This document shows positions 32,752 through 40,215 of a DNA stretch of 64,000 bases, one piece after another (position 1 is the stretch's first letter; every line of letters begins with the position of its first letter). A program made the position numbers and the translations under genes. Origin of the DNA: Croceivirga sp. GTDB taxonomy: Bacteria > Bacteroidota > Bacteroidia > Flavobacteriales > Flavobacteriaceae. The notes below the pieces were generated by a model. It did not search any database and was not told the origin of the DNA. It saw only the letters and a program-made list of their open reading frames with translations. The stretch is taken from the NCBI GenBank assembly GCA_028284935.1, contig JANQQQ010000039.1:124001-188000 (forward strand), read 5' to 3'.

Positions 32752-33228
32752 TTACAATCGAATGGTAAAATGCTCTTTCACCTGCTCTTTTCGTGTAAAA
32801 AGTAAGCCGAGCACGAATCCATCGATGCTAACGGTAATCCTGGGATGCGAGATGACCTTATTCCATTCGTTCCGGTTGTTCCTCAAATCTTGAATTAAAA
32901 ATAGGGTGTTGTTATGGACTTTTCCCGTGGCCATCATTTCCAGAACCATTGCTATTTTTAAATTTTGGAAAACCACTAGATCCAATGGCAAAACACCATA
33001 ATGTAATCCAGTAAGTTGATTGCCAATCCTTGTTTTTAAGGCCCTATCTTCAATCCGAATGTTTTTGAATTCGAAATACGAAATGCTTTTAAGAAGTATG
33101 TTTTCAACCTTGTCCTTTGATAAATTGGGTTTTGAGTAAAGACATTTTGTAAGATAATTGAAAACAAAGGGGGAGTGGACCCCATGATGGTTCGTTGACT
33201 TCAATAGGAATTTTAGATAGGATACCAT
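32752..33228 (-). CDS. Methyltransferase-family remnant lacking the SAM-binding half
   Basis: This 158-residue protein has termini matching a flavobacterial class I methyltransferase family as I remember it: 'LKFLLKSTNHHGVHSPFVFN' at the start and 'TVSIDGFVLGLLFTRKEQVKEH' at the end. The middle strand 'PLDLVVFQNLK' corresponds to the DLIYFDGNH-type strand of the full family. The about 80 residues that should come before it, with the SAM-binding E/D-x-GxGxG loop, are missing, so no methyltransfer is expected. The start (33228) directly abuts the ABC-F stop (33229). It could be a pseudo-enzyme or a decaying gene; the frame is intact. Confidence 0.6.
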   Translation of the reverse strand: MVSYLKFLLKSTNHHGVHSPFVFNYLTKCLYSKPNLSKDKVENILLKSISYFEFKNIRIEDRALKTRIGNQLTGLHYGVLPLDLVVFQNLKIAMVLEMMATGKVHNNTLFLIQDLRNNRNEWNKVISHPRITVSIDGFVLGLLFTRKEQVKEHFTIRL

Positions 33229-35103
33229 TTACTGACCTTCCGCTATTGATGACAACTCAAACCAACGTTCGGTCTTAAGCTCCAAATCGTCTTCCAATGC
33301 TCTTAAGTCAATGGAAAGTTGATTGATTTCTTCTCCGGATAACCCTTCATCCGAAAACTTTTGTTGCAATCTCTCTTTTTCTTTTTCCAATTTTTGGATT
33401 TGTGTTTCCAGTTGTTTAAGCTCCTTTTGTTCCAAATAGGAAAGTCTGGGACCATCGTTTTTCTCCTTCCATTGTTTCTTCTCGGATTTTATGGAGGCGT
33501 TTAATTCCCGTTCCTCATCAAGTTTACTTGATTCATAAACCCTGTAATCCGTATAGTTTCCAGGAAAGTCTTCAATTACACCATTACCCTTGAATATAAA
33601 TAGATGGTCCACAATTTTGTCCATAAAATAGCGATCATGGGATACCACGATCAAACATCCGGGAAAATCCAAAAGAAAACTTTCCAAAACATTAAGGGTG
33701 ACAATATCAAGGTCATTAGTCGGTTCGTCCAAGATCAGGAAGTTGGGATTCTGAATGAGCACCGTACACAAATACAGTCTTTTGCGTTCGCCACCGCTTA
33801 GTTTTTCAACAAAGTCATACTGCTTTTTTCGATCAAAAAGAAAACGTTCCAAAAGTTGCTGGGCCGAGATTTGTCGTCCTTTTTTCAAGGGAATATAATC
33901 CCCAAATTCCCGGATGACCTCAATCACCTTTTGACCTTCTTTCACCGGAATTCCCTTTTGGGTATAATACCCAAATCTTACGGTGTCGCCAACGACTATT
34001 TTTCCTCCATCAACGGCTTCCCTACCCGTAAGGAGATTTAAAAAGGTGGATTTTCCGGTACCATTTTTTCCAATAATTCCTAAGCGTTCGCCCTTGGTAA
34101 AACTATAATCAAACGTATTGAGGATAATTTGTCCCCCATATGATTTTCTCAAGCTATGGAGTTCCACAATTTTGCTGCCCAGGCGTTCCATGTTCAACTC
34201 CAACTGCACGTGATGTTCTTTTCTGCGTTCGTGGGCCAAAGCTTTTATTTGATGGAAATCATCAATTCTGGATTTGGATTTGGTGGTACGGGCCTTGGGT
34301 TGCCTTCGCATCCAATCCAGTTCCTTTTTGTAAAGGATTTTATTTTTGTGCTGTTCTATTTGCTCCCTTTCCAATCTGGCATCCCTTTTTTCCAAATAGT
34401 AGCTGTAATTACCTTTATAACTGAAAATGGTGTTATTTTCAAGTTCCAAGATTTCATTGCACACCCGCTCCAAAAAATAACGGTCATGGGTCACCATGAA
34501 AAGTGTGATGTTCTCTTTCTTGAAAAATGCTTCCAGCCACTCGATCATCTCTAAATCCAAGTGATTGGTGGGTTCATCCAAAATCAATAATTCTGGTTGA
34601 TTTATGAGGGCATTAGCTAGGGCCAGTCGTTTTTTTTGCCCGCCTGATAGGGTATAAACTTTTTGCTGGAGGTCTGATAAACTCAGCTTAAAAAGAATCT
34701 GTTTGTACTGGGTCTCAAAGTCCCATGCATTAAAACGATCCATGGCTTCAAAGGCCTTTTGGTATTCTTCTTGGTCTTCGGGATGTTGAAGGGCGGTATC
34801 ATATTTTGAGATTACCTGAAGTATTTCATTTCCCGATGCAAAAATGGTCTGTTCAACAGTAAGCTCAGGATTTAGGTCAGGCTCCTGAGGAAGAAAGGAA
34901 ATCCTAATGTTCTTTCTCCTGATGACTTGACCTTTTTCGGGTGGGTCAAGTCCAGCCATAATATTTAGAATGGATGTTTTTCCACTTCCGTTTTTAGCAA
35001 TTAAGGCAATTTTTTGGTCCTTATTGATGCCAAACGAAATATCCGAGAACAGTGTTAGTTCTCCATAAGATTTGGAAATATTCTCTACGGTTAGGTAGTT
35101 CAT
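33229..35103 (-). CDS. ABC-F family ATPase, Uup-like
   Basis: This 624-residue soluble protein has two ABC domains and no membrane part. Walker A motifs are 'AKNGSGKTSIL' (about residue 40) and 'GKNGTGKSTFL' (about 345). Signatures are 'LSGGQKKRLALANAL' and 'LSGGERKRLYLCTVL'. Walker B motifs are 'LLILDEPTNHLDL' and 'FLILDEPTNDLDI'. The linker between the domains is the P-site tRNA-interaction motif region, and the last about 80 residues form a coiled coil ('QLETQIQKLEKEKERLQQKF'), the Uup hallmark. ABC-F proteins act on the ribosome or, for Uup, on DNA-related processes. It starts 10 bases after the DUF4105 gene ends. Confidence 0.93.
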   Translation of the reverse strand: MNYLTVENISKSYGELTLFSDISFGINKDQKIALIAKNGSGKTSILNIMAGLDPPEKGQVIRRKNIRISFLPQEPDLNPELTVEQTIFASGNEILQVISKYDTALQHPEDQEEYQKAFEAMDRFNAWDFETQYKQILFKLSLSDLQQKVYTLSGGQKKRLALANALINQPELLILDEPTNHLDLEMIEWLEAFFKKENITLFMVTHDRYFLERVCNEILELENNTIFSYKGNYSYYLEKRDARLEREQIEQHKNKILYKKELDWMRRQPKARTTKSKSRIDDFHQIKALAHERRKEHHVQLELNMERLGSKIVELHSLRKSYGGQIILNTFDYSFTKGERLGIIGKNGTGKSTFLNLLTGREAVDGGKIVVGDTVRFGYYTQKGIPVKEGQKVIEVIREFGDYIPLKKGRQISAQQLLERFLFDRKKQYDFVEKLSGGERKRLYLCTVLIQNPNFLILDEPTNDLDIVTLNVLESFLLDFPGCLIVVSHDRYFMDKIVDHLFIFKGNGVIEDFPGNYTDYRVYESSKLDEERELNASIKSEKKQWKEKNDGPRLSYLEQKELKQLETQIQKLEKEKERLQQKFSDEGLSGEEINQLSIDLRALEDDLELKTERWFELSSIAEGQ

Positions 35104-35112
35104 TTGGAAGAT

Positions 35113-36276
35113 TTATGCCCGTTTTAGGAGTAAAAGGTAGCGAGCTGATAAAATTAGTATTAAAAGTATATTTAATGGGGATAATACCTGGACTCCAAAG
35201 ACCCAAAAAATCAAAATGAGTCCAATACTCGCGAATGCCACCCAAAGATACTTTTTCAACCACGTTAATTTATCCTGTCTTCCCAAAAGGTAGAACGCCA
35301 CAATCAGGTTTGTAGGTAAAAGCCATAGAAAGTTAAAGTTGTAATGGGTGACTACATGGTCAGTAGCCAACCAAAGTAATAAAATGCCAATTCCGGTAAC
35401 GCCAGAAATGAAGAATAATGAAAAGTCGAGCCAACGGTGTCTTGTTCCATGTTTAAAATCCAAGTAAGTGATTATTATGACGAAGCACAAAAGCAATAGG
35501 AACCAAAAAAGTGGGGAAAGTGTAAAAACGGATTGATACTCCGATTCTGGGTAGTTCAAAATGATACGTTCCCTTTTTACCAAGGGTCGACCATTCCTAG
35601 TGGTATTTTTGAATTGCCGCATGGCATAATAGGGCTGAAACATATGTTCTTCAACATCGGCCACTCTATCCGTAATTCCACCAAAGGCCAATTCAATCCC
35701 AAAAGACCCCCAAGAATTCAAGGATATATGTTCGCGGACCAGATCTCGGAAAGTTGATGATTTTTTTAGGTGGGAACCATCAAAGACAATAGTATCATCA
35801 ATTTCTTCCTTGAGGATAATCCCCGTGATATTTGAACAATTGTTGAATAGGGGATCATACAAATAATCACGGTTTTCAGGGCGATAATTGTTTTCAAAAT
35901 ATTGAAATAAGGTATTGACCTCTTCTCTTGAAAGGTCTAGAATCTGTTCCTTTACCCAGCGCTTTTCATACTCATATTCAAACAAAAAGCGATCAAAAGT
36001 CCTTCTGCTTAAGGAATATATGAGCTTGCCCTTGGCAAAATTGGTATAGAAATTAGGTTTGTCAAAATCAAAGGTCCCGTAATTATAAACGCAATCAAAT
36101 CCTATGGCAGGGTCTTGAACCCGGAATGCCGTATGCCCAAAAGCGGAATATAATTGGTTGCCTGCCCCGCAGGTCAAAACACTTACTAAAGCATCCTTCG
36201 AAAGTTGGGGGGCTTTCTGTCCAATCAATTTAAAGGACAGTAGCACCAGTATGATTAAGTGCGCTATTCTTTTCAT
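35113..36276 (-). CDS. DUF4105 (Lnb-type) exported membrane protein
   Basis: This is a 387-residue protein starting at the ATG at 36276 (MKRIAHLIILVLLSFKLIGQ), a signal peptide; the longer upstream frame has no coding character. The DUF4105 domain contains 'LVSVLTCGAGNQLYSAFGHTAFRVQD' (split: LVSVLTCGAGNQLYS, AFGHTAFRVQD), 'YNYGTFDF', and 'YDPLFNNCSN' with a Cys/Asn pair. His and Cys in these blocks resemble an NlpC/P60-like catalytic arrangement. The C-terminal about 150 residues have five or so membrane spans. It is probably an envelope enzyme, with unknown substrate. Confidence 0.85.
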   Translation of the reverse strand: MKRIAHLIILVLLSFKLIGQKAPQLSKDALVSVLTCGAGNQLYSAFGHTAFRVQDPAIGFDCVYNYGTFDFDKPNFYTNFAKGKLIYSLSRRTFDRFLFEYEYEKRWVKEQILDLSREEVNTLFQYFENNYRPENRDYLYDPLFNNCSNITGIILKEEIDDTIVFDGSHLKKSSTFRDLVREHISLNSWGSFGIELAFGGITDRVADVEEHMFQPYYAMRQFKNTTRNGRPLVKRERIILNYPESEYQSVFTLSPLFWFLLLLCFVIIITYLDFKHGTRHRWLDFSLFFISGVTGIGILLLWLATDHVVTHYNFNFLWLLPTNLIVAFYLLGRQDKLTWLKKYLWVAFASIGLILIFWVFGVQVLSPLNILLILILSARYLLLLKRA

Positions 36277-36373
36277 GTGTCTTCGATGGCAAATATCACT
36301 ATAAAATCCAATCCATTGAGTTGCCAAAAATCTAAAAATTATTTTTTCTCCTATTTTTACCAAAACCTTGACC

Positions 36374-37096
36374 ATGAAACAGCATGTGCCCAATTTTATT
36401 ACTCTCCTCAACTTGTTTTGTGGCTGTATCGCGGTAGTTTTTGCGGTAATGAACAAGCTGGACTTTGCCGCAATTTTTGTGTTTTTGGGAATCCTCTTCG
36501 ATTTTTTGGACGGTTTTGCCGCAAGATTACTTAAGGTAACCAGCGAAATAGGAGTTCAATTGGACTCCTTAGCGGATATGGTTACAAGTGGTGTAGTACC
36601 TGGTATCGTTATGTTTCAGATGTTGAACATGGCTCAAAAGCAGGGTTGGAACTTGGATTTGTTTGGAATGCATGGTGATATTGGTGTTCTCCCTCTTTTT
36701 GGATTCCTTATTACACTGGCATCTGCATATCGGCTGGCTAATTTCAATGTGGATGAGAATCAAGTTTCCTCGTTTAGAGGCTTACCCACTCCTGCCAATG
36801 CGCTATTGATTTTATCACTTCCCCTCATCCTTTTATATCAAAACAATGATGCCTTAAGTGATGTGCTACTCAATCAATGGTTTTTGATGGCCCTCACACT
36901 GCTAAGTGTTTTTTTGTTGAATAGCAAGATTGAGCTGTTTGCCTTGAAGTTTCAAGGAACCGGTTTCAAGGAAAATGGGATAAAATACCTTTTTCTTATC
37001 GGGAGTCTTGTGCTATTATTGACCATGAAATTTTTGGCAATTCCAGTGATCATTGGGCTTTACATCCTTACCTCCTTAATGGTGAAAAAGGGGTAG
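36374..37096 (+). CDS. pssA: CDP-alcohol phosphatidyltransferase, probable phosphatidylserine synthase
   Basis: This 240-residue inner-membrane enzyme has several spans and the complete CDP-OH-P motif D-x2-D-G-x2-A-R-x8-G-x3-D-x3-D in 'FDFLDGFAARLLKV' followed by 'GVQLDSLADMVTSG'. The opening 'PNFITLLNLFCGC' and the length fit CDP-diacylglycerol-serine phosphatidyltransferase, which makes phosphatidylserine for phosphatidylethanolamine synthesis. The ATG at 36374 is preferred to an upstream TTG. A related CDP-alcohol transferase cannot be fully excluded. Confidence 0.88.
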   Translation: MKQHVPNFITLLNLFCGCIAVVFAVMNKLDFAAIFVFLGILFDFLDGFAARLLKVTSEIGVQLDSLADMVTSGVVPGIVMFQMLNMAQKQGWNLDLFGMHGDIGVLPLFGFLITLASAYRLANFNVDENQVSSFRGLPTPANALLILSLPLILLYQNNDALSDVLLNQWFLMALTLLSVFLLNSKIELFALKFQGTGFKENGIKYLFLIGSLVLLLTMKFLAIPVIIGLYILTSLMVKKG

Positions 37097-37098
37097 TG

Positions 37099-37839
37099 TT
37101 AAAACTCCAATTTCTTTTTTCTAAGTTCAAAATTTTGACCCAAATACACTTTTCGGACCATTTCATCCTGGGCCAAATCTTCAGGAATCCCTGCTTTTAG
37201 AATTCCTCCTTCGAACATTAAATAGGAACGTTCCGTAATGGCCAAGGTTTCTTGAACGTTATGGTCCGTGATGAGAATACCAATGTTTTTGTTTTTTAGC
37301 TGTGCCACAATGCGCTGAATATCTTCCACAGCAATAGGGTCGACCCCAGCAAAAGGTTCGTCCAACAAAATGAATTTGGGGTCGGTTGCCAACGCCCTAG
37401 CGATCTCAGTTCTTCTACGTTCCCCACCGGAAAGCAAATCCCCTCGATTTTTTCGGATGTGCCCCAGTCCAAATTCATCGATCAGACTCTCCATCTTCAT
37501 ATGCTGCTCCTTTTTGGAGAGCGTGGTGGTTTGAAGCACACTAAGGATATTGTCCTCTATGCTCAGTTTTCTGAAAACAGAGGCTTCCTGGGCCAAATAC
37601 CCGATTCCGTTCTGCGCCCTTTTGTACATGGGAAACTCAGTGATTTCCATATCATTGAGAAAAATCTTACCTCCATTGGGTTTGATCAGTCCAACAATCA
37701 TATAGAAAGAGGTGGTCTTGCCGGCTCCATTTGGTCCCAAAAGCCCCACAATTTCACCTTGCCGTACCTCTAAAGAGATTCCCTTAACCACTTTACGGCC
37801 CCGGTAGGCCTTCATAATGTTTTCAGCGCGTAAAATCAT
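37099..37839 (-). CDS. lptB: LPS export ABC transporter ATP-binding protein
   Basis: This is the 246-residue ATPase of the Lpt system that drives LPS from the inner to the outer membrane. Walker A '[17 protein letters not shown]', Q-loop '[14 protein letters not shown]' (the Lpt-specific AQEASVFR), signature '[16 protein letters not shown]', Walker B '[15 protein letters not shown]' and the H-loop '[11 protein letters not shown]' are all intact. The partner permeases LptF/G are not in the window. It is convergent with pssA, 2 bases apart. Confidence 0.95.
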   Translation of the reverse strand: MILRAENIMKAYRGRKVVKGISLEVRQGEIVGLLGPNGAGKTTSFYMIVGLIKPNGGKIFLNDMEITEFPMYKRAQNGIGYLAQEASVFRKLSIEDNILSVLQTTTLSKKEQHMKMESLIDEFGLGHIRKNRGDLLSGGERRRTEIARALATDPKFILLDEPFAGVDPIAVEDIQRIVAQLKNKNIGILITDHNVQETLAITERSYLMFEGGILKAGIPEDLAQDEMVRKVYLGQNFELRKKKLEF

Positions 37840-37897
37840 ACTTGGATGCCAAAGCTAGTTAAATTGATGGATTCCATTAAAGTGAATTGTGATACCA

Positions 37898-38251
37898 TTA
37901 ACCTTCGTTCATGGATTCCAAGACCTCCCAATATTCATAGGCCCTTCTTAAATGGGGAATCATAATGGTGCCCCCAATCAAGGTGGCTATACTCAAAGTT
38001 TCCATGACCTCCTCTTTACTTGCTCCCTGTTTTTTAGAACTTTCCAAGTGATATTTGACGCAGTCATCGCAACGCATGACCGCCGAAGCTACCAAACCTA
38101 ACAGTTCCTTGGTTTTTACATCCAAGGCCCCTGGTAAAAATGCATTGGTGTCCAAATTGAAAATGCGCTTGAGTACCTTGTTATTTTCATCCAATAATTT
38201 ATCGTTCATTTTTGCCCTGTAGGCATTGAACTCTTCGACTTTATTTGGCAT
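37898..38251 (-). CDS. Carboxymuconolactone decarboxylase family protein
   Basis: This 117-residue AhpD-like all-helical protein has the redox motif CxxC-x3-H in 'MRCDDCVKYHLESSKKQGAS', preceded by 'KELLGLVASAVM' and followed by 'EEVMETLSIATLIGGTIM'. Family members reduce peroxides or act as decarboxylases; with this Cys pair a peroxidase/disulfide role is likelier. It overlaps tatC by 11 bases at its start, so it is co-transcribed downstream of tatC and kdsD. Confidence 0.88.
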   Translation of the reverse strand: MPNKVEEFNAYRAKMNDKLLDENNKVLKRIFNLDTNAFLPGALDVKTKELLGLVASAVMRCDDCVKYHLESSKKQGASKEEVMETLSIATLIGGTIMIPHLRRAYEYWEVLESMNEG

Positions 38252-39074
38252 TTTTGGCTTGCTTTTTTGCTTCTTGCTTGGTGACTACTTTGGAAATGTA
38301 AATACTTATCTGATATAATATCAAAACTGGGATGGCTACCACTATTTGGCTCGTTACATCGGGTGGGGTAATTATGGCCGATAATATCAAAACGATGACC
38401 AATGCTATTTTTCGATATTTCTTCAATATATCAGGGGTTACCAATCCCACTTTTGTCAAAAAATAAATGACTATGGGCAATTCAAACATAATTCCACATG
38501 CAATTACGGCTGCCCTTACTGTACCTATATAAGAGGCCAAATCAATTTCATTGGTAACTTCCTGGCTTACTTGGTAGGTTCCTAAAAAATTAATGGACAA
38601 GGGTGCCACTACGTAATAGCCAAACAGCACTCCCAAAAAGAAAAGGAGGGAGGCCGTCAATATAAAACCGCGCGAATGTCTTCGTTCCTTCTCATAAAGC
38701 CCGGGGCTAATAAATCGCCATAGTTCCCATAGGATGTAAGGAAATCCAACAATAACCCCTGCCCAAATGGAAGTCCAAATATGGGCCGAAAACTGTCCGG
38801 CCATTAATCGACTTTGAATGGTAAAAGGTAGTTTATCACCGCAAAATTCCGAGTCGATACCAAAAAAAGTGGCTATGTTACAGAAAAACCGATAGGTGGG
38901 AAAATCCAAGTTCTTCGGTCCAAAAATGATGGTATCAAAAATAAAACCACGCATGACAAAGGCCACACAACCAATAATGACTATAGCTAGGGTGGAACGA
39001 ATTAAGTGCCATCTTAGTTCTTCCAGATGGTCCAAAAAGGACATTTCATTTGGATCTTGGGCTACTTTTGCCAT
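38241..39074 (-). CDS. tatC: Twin-arginine translocase subunit TatC
   Basis: This 277-residue inner-membrane protein has six spans and recognises the twin-arginine signal of folded exported proteins. Marks are the N-terminal 'MSFLDHLEELRWHLIRS' with the conserved Glu used in signal binding, 'WRFISPGLYEKERR' and 'IALVIVLILSAIITPPDVTSQ' (split: IALVIVLILSAI, ITPPDVTSQ), and the glutamate in 'FELPIVIYFL'. A Bacteroidota-type periplasmic loop with two Cys ('RFFCNIATFF', 'DSEFCGDK') is present. Its ATG overlaps the kdsD stop by one base (TAATG). Confidence 0.96.
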   Translation of the reverse strand: MAKVAQDPNEMSFLDHLEELRWHLIRSTLAIVIIGCVAFVMRGFIFDTIIFGPKNLDFPTYRFFCNIATFFGIDSEFCGDKLPFTIQSRLMAGQFSAHIWTSIWAGVIVGFPYILWELWRFISPGLYEKERRHSRGFILTASLLFFLGVLFGYYVVAPLSINFLGTYQVSQEVTNEIDLASYIGTVRAAVIACGIMFELPIVIYFLTKVGLVTPDILKKYRKIALVIVLILSAIITPPDVTSQIVVAIPVLILYQISIYISKVVTKQEAKKQAKNAK

Positions 39075-40039
39075 TAGGAAATACCTTCGTTAATTAGATT
39101 ATGTAGATGAACGACGCCCATATACGTATCCACATCCATGACCAAAAGTTGGGAAATGCCATTCTCCCTTAGGGTTTCTAGAGCTTTGACCGCTAACACG
39201 TTGGGCGAAATGGTTTTTGGATTTTTGGTCATAATGTCCCTTGCGGTTATGGTATTAATGGAATCGTATTTGCTTAACATTCTTCTAATATCCCCATCGG
39301 TTACCACACCAATAACCTTCCCCTTTTCCATTACAGCGGTTACCCCCAGCATCTTTTCCGAAATTTCCACAATAACCTCCTTAACACTGGCATCCGCCTC
39401 AATCTGGGGTTTTAAGTTATTGCTTACTATGTCTTCCACTCTCAGATAGAGACGTTTCCCTAGGGAACCTCCTGGATGGAATTTGGCAAAATCCTCACTG
39501 CTAAAGCCTCTAAGCTGCAAAAGTGATATGGCAAGCGCATCACCCATGACCAGTTGGGCGGTTGTACTTGTTGTTGGGGCCAGGTTGTTGGGGCAGGCTT
39601 CTTTTTCCACATAGGTGTTCAGGACAAAATTGGACTGCTTTGCCAGAACGGAATCCATATTGCCGGTAATGGCAATCAATTTGTTTTTACCTCTTTTTAT
39701 AAGGGGAATCAACATTTTAATTTCCTCGGTGTTCCCGCTTTTTGAAAGGCAAATAACCACATCGTTTTTTTGTACGGTCCCTAGGTCACCGTGAATTGCG
39801 TCCGCAGCATGCATAAATATCGCTGGAGTACCCGTAGAATTAAATGTGGCCACAATTTTTGAAGCAATCAATGCGCTTTTTCCCACCCCGGTGATGACTA
39901 CCCTTCCTTTGGATTGTAAAATATAGTCCACGGCATCTTCAAATTGCTCATCCAAAAGGGAGATGAGATTATTGATGGCATCACTTTCGTTCTTAATGGT
40001 CTGCTTTGCAATATCAATAATAGCTTTTTGGGAGTTCAA
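39074..40039 (-). CDS. kdsD: Arabinose-5-phosphate isomerase (KpsF/GutQ family)
   Basis: This 321-residue protein has an N-terminal SIS domain and two C-terminal CBS domains. It interconverts ribulose-5-P and arabinose-5-P, the first step to Kdo for LPS. 'GRVVITGVGKSALIASKI', 'STGTPAIFMHAADAIHGDLG' and 'VVICLSKSGNTEEIK' are SIS core blocks. 'LRVEDIV' and 'ITARDIMTKNPKTISPN' open the CBS repeats. It heads the operon kdsD-tatC-CMD. With lptB nearby, it fits LPS biogenesis. Confidence 0.93.
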   Translation of the reverse strand: MNSQKAIIDIAKQTIKNESDAINNLISLLDEQFEDAVDYILQSKGRVVITGVGKSALIASKIVATFNSTGTPAIFMHAADAIHGDLGTVQKNDVVICLSKSGNTEEIKMLIPLIKRGKNKLIAITGNMDSVLAKQSNFVLNTYVEKEACPNNLAPTTSTTAQLVMGDALAISLLQLRGFSSEDFAKFHPGGSLGKRLYLRVEDIVSNNLKPQIEADASVKEVIVEISEKMLGVTAVMEKGKVIGVVTDGDIRRMLSKYDSINTITARDIMTKNPKTISPNVLAVKALETLRENGISQLLVMDVDTYMGVVHLHNLINEGIS

Positions 40040-40215
40040 TGTATTTAACTGATGTTTGGGTTGTATTACTGAAAGAATGTCTTATATTTAAGAATACAAA
40101 ACTAAAGAAATCTATATTGATCACATAGCAAGGGCACCAAGATTAAAAACCAACCTGACCTATAACCTCCAGCCGACTTTGGTGTTTCTGCCTTTTGTTA
40201 ACATATTTTATCATA

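Noticed and set aside
36277-36456. N-terminal extension of the DUF4105 protein
   Set aside because: The 60 extra residues precede a perfect signal peptide and overlap the pssA promoter region and start, so the start at 36276 is used.
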